A DNA stretch of 64,000 nucleotides, from the NCBI GenBank assembly GCA_900547395.1, contig URGP01000009.1:42140-106139 (forward strand), read 5' to 3'. The translations under genes were made by a program, and so were the position numbers. This document shows, piece after piece, positions 52,404 to 60,872 of this stretch. This DNA is from an uncultured Opitutales bacterium (GTDB taxonomy: Bacteria; Verrucomicrobiota; Verrucomicrobiia; Opitutales; Intestinicryptomonadaceae). Below the pieces are notes generated by a model. The model was not told the origin of the DNA. It worked only from the letters and a program-made list of their open reading frames with translations, and did not search any database. Each line of letters begins with the position of its first letter. Position 1 is the stretch's first letter.

Positions 52404-54596
52404 ATGAAAAATTTAGTAGCAATTTTTATTTTCTTTTTCGTGTCATTGGCACTAAACGCATCTAGCGTAGATATAATAAAACCGTCATTTCTTACGATTG
52501 AAACCCAGCCATCGGATTCTATAGTTTTTGAAGGCGAAAAAACCAAGTTTGAAACAAAAGCAAAATATTTGTCTAATGAATCGAATTATATTTGGTTCGT
52601 GAATAAAAATTTGTCTAATGAACCAAATTATATTTGGCTCGTGAATAAAAATGACGGTAAAGGCTTTGTAGAAACAGATTGTAAAAACAGAATTTTAGAA
52701 ATTGAAGCCAATCTTGAAATGGACGGATACCAATACCGTTGTGAAGTATCCTATTTATCTGAATGCAAAAGCACAAAAACCGTAATCCTTTCGGTAAAGC
52801 CTATTATTCTTTCCATTGATATAGAACCTAAACCTGTCGCATTAAAGCCAAATTCCATTGCAGAATTTACAGCTTGCGCAAGTATTTCAAACAACAAGGA
52901 AATATTCTACTTGTGGCAGATTGACAAAGGCGACGGCAAGGGGTTTATAGACACTGACTGCACAACCCAAACGCTGTCTTTTACCGCGACCCAAGAAATG
53001 GAAGGATACCAGTTTCGCTGCGTGATTTCAGGAGAAGGCAAAACAAAAATTACAAAAACCGCAAACCTCAAATTTTTTGAGGATATTGAAATTTTAAAAG
53101 AACCGCAAAATCTTGAGTTATACGAAAAGCAAAAGGGTGAATTTACTTTTGATGTCAAAGAAAAAAACGGCAAGAAGTTGAAATACACTTGGTACGTCAA
53201 TAAAAACGACGGCAAAGGTTGGAAAAAAGCAAGCACTGCGCAAACTTTAAAAATCACCGCCTCAAAAAAAATGCACAACTATCGCTACTACTGTGAAGCG
53301 ACAAACGGCGCGGACAAAGAAGTATCAAACGAGGCAACTTTAACAGTTTATCAAAATGTAAAAATCGTAAAGTCTCCAAAATCCCAAAAGACCTACGAAG
53401 GCGACAATGTAAAATTTGAAGTCGAAGCAACGGGGCATGATGTAAAATACCAATGGCAATACTACAATGCACTTGCGAAGCAATGGGTTGACATAAAAGG
53501 CGAAAACTCAAATACATTTGAACCAAAACCCGAAATGTCAAACAGCGGATACAAATTCCGGTGCGAGGTTTCAAACGGAGGCGGAAAAGCCGCAACAAGC
53601 GCGGCTTCTTTCACTGTTTACGAAAAGCCCGAACTGTTGAATTATGTAAGCATTATCCAAGACGGCTGGGAAATGGCGTACAATGAAAACGGCTCGCATA
53701 ACGAATATCCCGTTCTTTTTGAAGGCTATTCCGCAACATTTTACGTTTTTGCAAAGGGCTACAAAAACAAATACCAGTGGCAGGTTTTAGATTCTGATAC
53801 GTACGAATGGAAAGACATAAAAGGCGCAACAAAATCAAGTTTCACAATCAAGGAAATTACCGAAAAAAACAACGAACAAACCTATTGTTGCAAAATCTAT
53901 AATGACGGCGGCGAAACATACTCAAACGATGTTAAATTGACAGTTCAAAAGCCTTACGCGCCAAAAACTCCGGCAGGATACTCCTTTTATTTCCCCGATG
54001 CAAAAAATGGCTATTACCTGGCTTTCACGAGTTCCTCCTCCGGCAAGCTTGCAGGCTGTGCGGGCACAAAATTAACCGGCATAAAATATAAACGCATATC
54101 CTTCCACTTGGCAGAATTAAAGTTTACAATACAATACAAACTTACAAACGGCAAAACCTACAAAGAAGCTTTCAACGGCATTGTTGATTTCTATAACGGC
54201 GCCTATTATTGCGACCACAATCCGTTTACTGATATGTACGAAGCCTGCTATACATTTGTCCCTGTAATAGATGCAGAAGATTTAATGCCTGAAAGCCTGA
54301 TAGGAACCACATTGAGCTTTGACTATTTCAGAGAATGCTCAGACTGGCTCAAAGTAACAATGGAAACCGAAAAATCCGCAAGGTACGATTTGTACGATGA
54401 AGACGGAAACTTCATATCATTTTACGGCACATTCAAGTACAAGAAAATTTCCGACAGCATTAGCACATTCTCAGGCTCCTTCAAGGATGGAATATCCACA
54501 ATAAAAATCACAGACGGCATTATTTCCGGAGATTATATGTATTATAACATGGTTATCGACGGCTATCCCTACTCCGGAATGGCGTGGTTTGAATAA
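52404..54596 (+). CDS. Secreted immunoglobulin-like repeat protein
   Basis: This 730-residue protein has a signal peptide ending near LNAS, then at least five Ig-like domains of about 90 residues. Each has a W in the core (YIWFVNKN, YLWQIDKG, YTWYVNKN, YQWQYYN, YQWQVLD), and a later YRCEVS/FRCEVS type strand with a cysteine, as in bacterial Ig-like repeats found in adhesins. The last 200 residues differ: YAPKTPAGYSFYFPDAKNGYY opens a beta-rich module, with GTFKYKKIS and GSFKDGISTIKITDG near the end. It is likely a surface or secreted binding protein. A 42-base tandem duplication lies in the first domain. Confidence 0.8.
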   Translation: MKNLVAIFIFFFVSLALNASSVDIIKPSFLTIETQPSDSIVFEGEKTKFETKAKYLSNESNYIWFVNKNLSNEPNYIWLVNKNDGKGFVETDCKNRILEIEANLEMDGYQYRCEVSYLSECKSTKTVILSVKPIILSIDIEPKPVALKPNSIAEFTACASISNNKEIFYLWQIDKGDGKGFIDTDCTTQTLSFTATQEMEGYQFRCVISGEGKTKITKTANLKFFEDIEILKEPQNLELYEKQKGEFTFDVKEKNGKKLKYTWYVNKNDGKGWKKASTAQTLKITASKKMHNYRYYCEATNGADKEVSNEATLTVYQNVKIVKSPKSQKTYEGDNVKFEVEATGHDVKYQWQYYNALAKQWVDIKGENSNTFEPKPEMSNSGYKFRCEVSNGGGKAATSAASFTVYEKPELLNYVSIIQDGWEMAYNENGSHNEYPVLFEGYSATFYVFAKGYKNKYQWQVLDSDTYEWKDIKGATKSSFTIKEITEKNNEQTYCCKIYNDGGETYSNDVKLTVQKPYAPKTPAGYSFYFPDAKNGYYLAFTSSSSGKLAGCAGTKLTGIKYKRISFHLAELKFTIQYKLTNGKTYKEAFNGIVDFYNGAYYCDHNPFTDMYEACYTFVPVIDAEDLMPESLIGTTLSFDYFRECSDWLKVTMETEKSARYDLYDEDGNFISFYGTFKYKKISDSISTFSGSFKDGISTIKITDGIISGDYMYYNMVIDGYPYSGMAWFE
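52569..52652 (+). repeat. Tandem 42-base duplication inside the Ig-repeat gene
   Basis: Two copies of a 42-base unit (52569-52610 and 52611-52652) follow one another with only three substitutions. Both keep frame and encode LSNESNYIWFVNKN and LSNEPNYIWLVNKN, duplicating the tryptophan strand of the first Ig domain. Confidence 0.92.
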
Positions 54597-54618
54597 AATC
54601 CAAAGCTTTTGAAAAATC

Positions 54619-54647
54619 GGGGCGGAAAGTTTTCCGCCTCTTTTTTT
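54619..54647 (+). terminator. Intrinsic terminator after the Ig-repeat gene
   Basis: An eight-base-pair stem (54619-54626 with 54633-54640, one G-U pair) with a six-base loop is followed by seven T, 22 bases after the stop. Confidence 0.82.
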
Positions 54648-54742
54648 GCGCCTGCCTAAAAAAAGTTTAGTCTTGCCTTAACCCAAGTTTTTTATAGAAA
54701 TAACATATTTAATTAAATACATTTTTTAACAGACTATCACCA

Positions 54743-56062
54743 ATGAAGAAATTTACATCTTTTCTCGCAATTTCGGCGGCAGCGTTAGCCTTGGTTGCAT
54801 GTTCAGGAATGAACTCGGCAAAGCAAGCCCCCTACTGCAACAATTTAAAAGGCAAAGTGTTCTGCGGCTATCAAGGCTGGTACAGGGTTCCGACTGACGG
54901 CTCGGGGCTGGGTTGGGAGCACTGGGAAACTCCCGCAGAAGAATTTGAACCGGGCAAGTGCGGCATAGACGCATGGCCCGATGTTTCGGAACTCGACCCC
55001 GATGAAAAAATCGCAAGCAAATTCAAGCATTCGGACGGTTCGACAGCCTATGTTTACACAAATGAAAATCCAAAAACCGTAAACCGCCACTTCAAGTGGA
55101 TGAAAGACTACGGCATTGACGGCGTATTTTTACAGCGTTTCGCTCTTGACGTTACGGGCGGGCACCACCAGTCCGACCTGCTTCTGCCCTCAAACAACCG
55201 CGTGTTTAAAAACGCTCTAAAAGGCGCGGAAAACAACGGCAGAGCCATCGCCATCATGTATGACTTGACCTTGATGGGCAAGGACAACGACAAAAATTCT
55301 CTCGAAAAAGTCAAGAAAGACTGGAAGAAGCTCCTCGACGAATACAAATTCTTCGATTCTCCCGCCTACATGCGCCATAACGGCAAACCCGTAGTCGCAA
55401 TCTACGGAATCGGCTTTGGCGACAATCGCGCATACACGATGGAAGAGCAGGCGGACCTCATCAATTTCTTTAAAAACGATGAAAAATACGGCGGATGCGC
55501 AATCGTTTTGGGCACTCCGACCTACTGGCGCACTCTCGACCGCGACACAATCAAAGACAAGCGTCTGCATGACATGATTAAAAGTGCGGACGTTCTTCTG
55601 CCTTGGAGTGTCGGACGTTTCGGCGGCATTGACGGCGCGAAAAACCACGCTAAAAACCAGTTCGCGCCCGACGCCAAATGGTGCAAGGAAAACGGCGTGC
55701 TTTACATGCCTTTGGCGTTCCCGGGATTCAGCTGGGCAAACCGCTATGCCGACAGAAAGGCAAAATTCGACCATATTCCGCGACTTGGCGGAAAATTCTT
55801 CTGGCAGCAGGTTGTAGAAGCCAAAAAGGCGGGCGCAGACCTCCTGTATGTCGCAATGTTTGACGAAATGGACGAAGCAACGCAAATTTTCAAAGTCACG
55901 AACAATCCTCCCGAAGGCAATGGTTCGCGTTTCCTCTCCTACGCTCCCGATGATTCCGACCTGTATTTGAAGCTCTGCGGCAAGGCGGGTCAGCTCTTCC
56001 GCGGCGAAATCGAACCCTCGGATGAGCTGCCTATAAAAACGAAATCTTCGCAAGGCAAATAA
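54743..56062 (+). CDS. Lipoprotein glycoside hydrolase, family 71/99-like
   Basis: The 439-residue protein has a lipoprotein signal with lipobox LVAC (cysteine about residue 20). The mature part begins with GKVFCGYQGWYRVP, then GLGWEHW, and has DYGIDGVFLQRF, AIMYDLTLMG, and PWSVGRFGG and LYMPLAFPGFSWAN later, the pattern of GH71/99-like alpha-glucan or alpha-mannan hydrolases that also appear as 'xylosidase/arabinosidase' annotations. Acidic residues near MFDEMDEATQIF could be catalytic. It lies 24 bases upstream of a sodium:solute symporter, so cutting and uptake of sugar are probably linked. Confidence 0.82.
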   Translation: MKKFTSFLAISAAALALVACSGMNSAKQAPYCNNLKGKVFCGYQGWYRVPTDGSGLGWEHWETPAEEFEPGKCGIDAWPDVSELDPDEKIASKFKHSDGSTAYVYTNENPKTVNRHFKWMKDYGIDGVFLQRFALDVTGGHHQSDLLLPSNNRVFKNALKGAENNGRAIAIMYDLTLMGKDNDKNSLEKVKKDWKKLLDEYKFFDSPAYMRHNGKPVVAIYGIGFGDNRAYTMEEQADLINFFKNDEKYGGCAIVLGTPTYWRTLDRDTIKDKRLHDMIKSADVLLPWSVGRFGGIDGAKNHAKNQFAPDAKWCKENGVLYMPLAFPGFSWANRYADRKAKFDHIPRLGGKFFWQQVVEAKKAGADLLYVAMFDEMDEATQIFKVTNNPPEGNGSRFLSYAPDDSDLYLKLCGKAGQLFRGEIEPSDELPIKTKSSQGK

Positions 56063-56086
56063 AATAAATTTTCACACACTGTCATT

Positions 56087-58435
56087 ATGGGATTAGAAAC
56101 TATCGACTACATCGTAATTTTAATTTACGCCGCCGCCTTAATAGGCATAGGCGTGCTTCTTGCAAAGAAAGCTTCGGGAGGGCTTGACGAATACTTCCTG
56201 GGCGGCAGAACGCTGCCGTGGTATTTGCTCGGGACTTCGGGCATGGCGAACTGGTTTGACTTGACGGGAACGATGGTCATTACGTCGTTTTTGTTTATGA
56301 TTGGACCTCGCGCCCTCTTCATCGAATTCAGAGGCGGGGTGGTTTTGATTTTGGTGTTCATATTGTGCTTTACGGCAAAGTGGCACCGTCGTTCGGGTTG
56401 CATGACGGGGGCTGAATGGATGCAGTTCCGTTTCGGAAACGGCAAAGACGCAGACGCCGCCCGCCTTTTGACGGCAATCGTATCCATCTTGCCCGTAATC
56501 GGCATGATTGCCTATCTGATTCGCGGTACGGGGCAGTTCCTTTCGATGTTCGTTCCCTACGCGCCAAGCGTATGCGCGGTGGGCTTTGCGCTCGTTGCAG
56601 TTGCATACACGGCTTCGGCGGGCTTTTACGGCGTTGTCGTCGCCGACCTTTTGCAGTCCGCGCTTATTATCGGGGGCGCGATTGTGCTTTCAATAATGGC
56701 GTACAACATGTTTACGCCCATGGAAGTCAACGGCACTGTCCTCTCCGCGGCGGACACTCTTAAATCTGTCGCAGCCGACGTAACGGGCAACACTTCATGG
56801 ACGGAAGCCCTGCCTTCATGGAATGTCCAAATGCCAGACGACCCCGAATACAAATTCTTCCAATTCCTTATTATCGCGATGGGTTTTTACATGGTCCAGC
56901 AAGCGATTTCGGGCTTGGCAAGCGGCTCCGACCAAAAATACTTTGCCGCCCGCTCCGACAAGGAATGTGGAAAGCTAAATCTTTTGGTTTCAGTTTTGAT
57001 TTCCGTGCGCTGGCCGATGATGATCGGCTTGGCGGTTTTGGGCATTTCAATCGTAAACGAATACTTTAACGGCGAAAACAAGGACCTCGCCGTTTACCGC
57101 GATGTTGAAGCGGTGGCTTCTGCGCATCACGGCATTGAAAATCTAAACGCAAATCCCGCCCTCAAAACGGAAGCGTTGGTTAAGGACTTGCAGGCAGTAT
57201 TGGGCGAAGAATGGGGAATGGAAGCAATCGCAAAGAACGCCCCGAAGGTAAAGAGCGTGTTGCAGTCGCACAACGCCATTTCAAAATCATGGCTCGAACT
57301 TTCCGCTTCGGCAAACTCGTTCAACCCGACTCTTCAAAAGTACATGCATGAAAAGCTCGGCGCGGACTGGGCTGAAAAAATCAAATCGACGGGCAAAATG
57401 CGCATAGTTGCCGACATGATAAGGGAAGCCTACAAGGACAAGGGCATTTCAAAGGCAAACTGGCACGAAACAACAACCGCCATCATAAAGGGTGAAAATC
57501 CCGAACTTGCCAAGAAAATCGAAAGCCTCCTTGGCGACAACTGGAAGAAAAAGCTAATGCTCGTGGGCTACCACGGAGTTACCGACCCCGAAAGAATTTT
57601 GCCTGCCGTCATCAGCGCAAAAGTTTCCGCAGGATGGATGGGCGTGCTTCTCGTCACGCTCCTTGCGGCTTCCATGTCAACTTTCGGCTCAACGGTAAAT
57701 TCGGCTTCGGCTTACGCGGTAAAAGACATCTACCAAAAGCTTTTCCGTCCGAACGCCGGCAGAAAAGAGCTTATCACGGCATCTTGGGCTACAACAATCT
57801 TGATTACGGGCATAGGATTTTTCCTCTCTCTCGTATTCGACAGCATTAACGACGTTTGGGACTGGATTATCATGAGCGTCACAACCGGATTGTTCGTCCC
57901 GGGCTTCCTTAGAATGTACTGGTGGAGAATGAACGGCTGGGGCGTCGCGTTCGGCATGGCATCGGGCGGCATAGCGGCGATTGCGCAGAGAATTTTGCAG
58001 CAAAACCTCGGCTGGGAATTTGCCCCGTGGGACAAGTTCGCATTCGTTGCGGTGTTTGCATTTGCGGCTACAATCATCGGCTGCCTGATGACAAAGCCGA
58101 CTCCAATGCCGACTCTCGTTTACTTCTACAAAAAGACGCGCCCGTTCGGCTTCTGGGGTCCCGTGCGCAAGTATGTCACAAAAGAGCAGCTCGACTACAT
58201 AAACGGCGAAAACCGCCGCGACATTGCAGCCCTTCCTTTCGCGTTCCTCTACCAGGTGACCCTCTTTATGCTGCCGATGCTCCTTGTCATACACCAGACA
58301 AAGATGTTCTTCTGCATTCTTCCCGTATTCATAATTTCGGTCATCGCGCTATATCTCTTGTGGTATAAAAATCTGCGCCCCGACCGCAAAATGGAGCTTG
58401 AAGAAACTCCGATAAAAGTGCCGGAAGAAGCGTAA
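56087..58435 (+). CDS. Sodium:solute symporter (SSS family) with large soluble insert
   Basis: The 782-residue protein has SSS features: LDEYFLGGRTLPWYLLGTS near the start, AYTASAGFYGVVVADLLQS in the middle, and AASMSTFGSTVNSASAYAVKDIYQ later, with about 14 helices. Between the helix ending WPMMIGLAVLGISIV (near residue 320) and the section DPERILPAVI (near residue 500) is a soluble insert of about 170 residues, rich in Lys/Glu/Ala. It holds three short repeats, LGEEWGMEAI, LGADWAEKIK and LGDNWKKKLM. Such inserts are unusual for SSS carriers (usually about 500-600 residues). It likely imports a sugar released by the upstream lipoprotein enzyme. Confidence 0.85.
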   Translation: MGLETIDYIVILIYAAALIGIGVLLAKKASGGLDEYFLGGRTLPWYLLGTSGMANWFDLTGTMVITSFLFMIGPRALFIEFRGGVVLILVFILCFTAKWHRRSGCMTGAEWMQFRFGNGKDADAARLLTAIVSILPVIGMIAYLIRGTGQFLSMFVPYAPSVCAVGFALVAVAYTASAGFYGVVVADLLQSALIIGGAIVLSIMAYNMFTPMEVNGTVLSAADTLKSVAADVTGNTSWTEALPSWNVQMPDDPEYKFFQFLIIAMGFYMVQQAISGLASGSDQKYFAARSDKECGKLNLLVSVLISVRWPMMIGLAVLGISIVNEYFNGENKDLAVYRDVEAVASAHHGIENLNANPALKTEALVKDLQAVLGEEWGMEAIAKNAPKVKSVLQSHNAISKSWLELSASANSFNPTLQKYMHEKLGADWAEKIKSTGKMRIVADMIREAYKDKGISKANWHETTTAIIKGENPELAKKIESLLGDNWKKKLMLVGYHGVTDPERILPAVISAKVSAGWMGVLLVTLLAASMSTFGSTVNSASAYAVKDIYQKLFRPNAGRKELITASWATTILITGIGFFLSLVFDSINDVWDWIIMSVTTGLFVPGFLRMYWWRMNGWGVAFGMASGGIAAIAQRILQQNLGWEFAPWDKFAFVAVFAFAATIIGCLMTKPTPMPTLVYFYKKTRPFGFWGPVRKYVTKEQLDYINGENRRDIAALPFAFLYQVTLFMLPMLLVIHQTKMFFCILPVFIISVIALYLLWYKNLRPDRKMELEETPIKVPEEA

Positions 58436-58450
58436 GAGCGCATTGCAAAA

Positions 58451-58481
58451 AAGGAAACTCAAAAAGGGTTTCCTTTTTTTT
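58451..58481 (+). terminator. Intrinsic terminator after the symporter gene
   Basis: A ten-position stem (AAGGAAACTC with GGGTTTCCTT, one G-U pair) has a five-base A loop and is followed by a T run, 15 bases after the stop. Confidence 0.88.
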
Positions 58482-58582
58482 GACGTCGGCGAAAAAAATT
58501 TCGGGAAGAAAAATGAACAATCAAAATCTAAATTCCCAAAGCATTTGATAAAAACGGAAGCAAAAAGCCCGCGTCAAAGTGC

Positions 58583-58611
58583 TTGACATAAGTTTTTGGA
58601 AAAACCATAAA
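58583..58611 (+). promoter_or_regulatory. Candidate sigma-70 promoter of glyA
   Basis: A perfect TTGACA (58583-58588) is followed after 17 bases by CATAAA (58606-58611). Initiation near 58618 gives a leader of about 12 bases before the ATG at 58630, with no clear Shine-Dalgarno sequence. No glycine or SAM riboswitch-like fold is seen in the 148 bases after the previous terminator. Confidence 0.55.
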
Positions 58612-58629
58612 TATTGTAATTATTTTAAT

Positions 58630-59889
58630 ATGAACAAGGCAATATCAGCAACTCCGTTAAAAACTCTCGACGCCGAAGTTTTTGATGCAATCGCAAAAGA
58701 AACCAACCGTCAGCAAACTCACCTCGAACTCATAGCGTCGGAAAACTTCACTCTTCCCGCCGTTATGGAAGCAATGGGATCAACCCTTACAAACAAATAC
58801 GCGGAAGGCTATCCCGCAAAACGCTATTACGGCGGCTGCGAATTTGTGGACGTAATAGAACAGCTTGCAATCGACAGGGCTAAAAAGCTCTTCGGGGCAG
58901 AACATGTCAACGTACAGCCGCACTCGGGCTCTCAGGCAAACATTGCGGTTTATACGGCAGTATTGAAGCCCGGCGACAAAATTCTCGCAATGTCGCTCGA
59001 ACACGGCGGACACTTGAGCCACGGGCATCCGATGAACCTTTCAGGTATGCTCTACAACATCGTAAGCTACGGCGTTGACGAAAAAACGGGCCGCATCGAC
59101 TACGAAAAGCTTGAAGAAGTGGCAATGGCTGAAAAGCCGAAACTCATTGTTGTCGGTGCAAGCGCGTATCCGCGCACGATTTATTTCGACAAAGTGGGCG
59201 AAATCGCGAAAAAATGCGGCGCAATGCTGATGGCAGACATCGCCCACATAGCGGCGTTGGTTGCCGCTGGCGTACACCCTAATCCCGTGCCGTACTGCGA
59301 CTTCGTTACAACAACGACGCACAAAACCCTGCGCGGCCCCCGCGGCGGCATGATTATGTGCCGCGAACAATACGCGAAAGCCATAAATTCTTCGGTTTTC
59401 CCGGGCAACCAGGGCGGTCCCCTCATGCACGTCATTGCGGCAAAAGCTGTCTGCTTTGGCGAAGCGTTGAAAGATTCTTTCAAGGAATACGCAAAGCAGA
59501 TAATCAAAAATACCGCAAAGCTTGCCGACGAACTCGCAAAGCGCGGGCACGGCATTGTTTCGGGCGGAACAGACAACCACCTGCTTTTGATTGACTTGCG
59601 CAAAAACAATCCCGACCTTACGGGCAAGGCGGCGCAAGCGGCTTTGGACAAGGCAAACATCACGACAAACAAAAACACCATCCCCGGCGAAACCCGCTCA
59701 CCCTTCCAGGCAAGCGGCATACGCCTTGGAACAGCCGCAGTCACATCGCGCGGCATGGGCGAAGACGAGATGGTTAAAATTGCGGAAGCAATCGACCTTG
59801 TTTTGTCAAACCCCGAAGACGAAGCGGCAATCGAAAAGGCAAAGAACATCGCCCTCGAACTTTGCGCGAAATTCCCGCTGCCTTATTGA
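58630..59889 (+). CDS. glyA: Serine hydroxymethyltransferase
   Basis: This 419-residue PLP enzyme has [34 protein letters not shown] and the PLP lysine in [14 protein letters not shown]. It interconverts serine and glycine while forming methylene-tetrahydrofolate, which also feeds PanB. The start is the ATG at 58630; an earlier TTG at 58579 adds 17 residues that do not belong to the family. A strong terminator follows 22 bases after the stop. Confidence 0.97.
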   Translation: MNKAISATPLKTLDAEVFDAIAKETNRQQTHLELIASENFTLPAVMEAMGSTLTNKYAEGYPAKRYYGGCEFVDVIEQLAIDRAKKLFGAEHVNVQPHSGSQANIAVYTAVLKPGDKILAMSLEHGGHLSHGHPMNLSGMLYNIVSYGVDEKTGRIDYEKLEEVAMAEKPKLIVVGASAYPRTIYFDKVGEIAKKCGAMLMADIAHIAALVAAGVHPNPVPYCDFVTTTTHKTLRGPRGGMIMCREQYAKAINSSVFPGNQGGPLMHVIAAKAVCFGEALKDSFKEYAKQIIKNTAKLADELAKRGHGIVSGGTDNHLLLIDLRKNNPDLTGKAAQAALDKANITTNKNTIPGETRSPFQASGIRLGTAAVTSRGMGEDEMVKIAEAIDLVLSNPEDEAAIEKAKNIALELCAKFPLPY

Positions 59890-59911
59890 GAACTCAAAAA
59901 TACACAACTTT

Positions 59912-59946
59912 AAGCCGCCGACTTGCAATATTCGGCGGCTTTTTTG
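59912..59946 (+). terminator. Intrinsic terminator after glyA
   Basis: A perfect ten-base-pair stem (AAGCCGCCGA with TCGGCGGCTT) with a ten-base loop is followed by a T run. Confidence 0.88.
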
Positions 59947-60144
59947 TTTTCGCAAACGCAGGATTTAAGGGAAATAAAAATTTATTAAAAAAAATCTTGC
60001 AAATTTTGCTTTTTTTGGAGACTATTTAAACAGCTTAAAAAGGCGTGATTGCAAGGTTCAAAAATCTTTGATTGCCCTTTTGAAGCCCTACCCCTTAAAA
60101 TTTAACAAACAAAACAATCTTATTTACTTATTAAAAAGGTTATT

Positions 60145-60834
60145 ATGAAAAACAGACAAACTCACAAGGCGTTCACATTGGTTGAATTGCTAATCGTTAT
60201 ATCAATCATCGCGGTATTGGCAGGTTTGGTTATGCCGGCTCTCACAGGAGCAATGAGATCGTCCGACAAGCTGAAATCATTAAATAACGCAAAAGGTATT
60301 GCCACTGCCTGGCAAAGCTATGCAAAGGGCGAACGCTCCCGCACGCTCACGGCAGACACGGTGCACGATTGGGCTTTCCGCCTTGCCTCCCATGCAGATT
60401 TAAACATCCCCTCTTTCTGGATTATGGAATTTGACCCGATTGTTGCCGACAAAATCGGTTCAGGCGCTCCAATGCCCGCAAATATCGGCGACAAATTCGG
60501 CACAAACTGGAAAATCAGCGAAGAATTTAAGGCATTCCCCCTCTCTTGGGAAGTTGCAAACAAGACACAACCGAGCGCAAATTCAAACACTCCTTTGATT
60601 TGGTCTCGCGGTTTGAAAGCCACAGGCACTTGGGACAAGAACGAAGGCGTCTTTGGCGACCAGGGCGGGCACATCGCTTTTGTTGACATGTCTGTAAAAT
60701 GGTACGATGCCTTGCAATCCGAAGACGCTCCGCGCGGCGAACTCAAAGTTTATAATGAAACGCGCCCGACATTCAACATCGGTCAGGCAATTCGCGGCGG
60801 CGCGGCAAACATTCTTAAATCCCAGACGGAATAG
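60145..60834 (+). CDS. Pseudopilin-like protein with prepilin cleavage signal
   Basis: This 229-residue protein starts with a short basic leader and the class III signal AFTLVELLIVISIIAVLAGL, with alanine rather than glycine before the phenylalanine at the peptidase site. After the N-terminal hydrophobic helix is a soluble domain of about 190 residues ending with FGDQGGHIAFVDMSVKWYD, reminiscent of the 'GG-x-AF-D' motif in DUF1559-type secreted pseudopilins of Planctomycetota and Verrucomicrobiota. Its use of type II or IV machinery is implied, but no such genes are here. AAGG lies five bases before the ATG. Confidence 0.85.
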   Translation: MKNRQTHKAFTLVELLIVISIIAVLAGLVMPALTGAMRSSDKLKSLNNAKGIATAWQSYAKGERSRTLTADTVHDWAFRLASHADLNIPSFWIMEFDPIVADKIGSGAPMPANIGDKFGTNWKISEEFKAFPLSWEVANKTQPSANSNTPLIWSRGLKATGTWDKNEGVFGDQGGHIAFVDMSVKWYDALQSEDAPRGELKVYNETRPTFNIGQAIRGGAANILKSQTE

Positions 60835-60872
60835 TTTTAAATTATCTATTTTATATTTTAAATATATTTTTT

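Noticed and set aside
58482..58629. Search for a glycine or SAM riboswitch before glyA
   Set aside because: No conserved motif or stable multi-helix fold was seen, and the promoter leaves only a very short leader.
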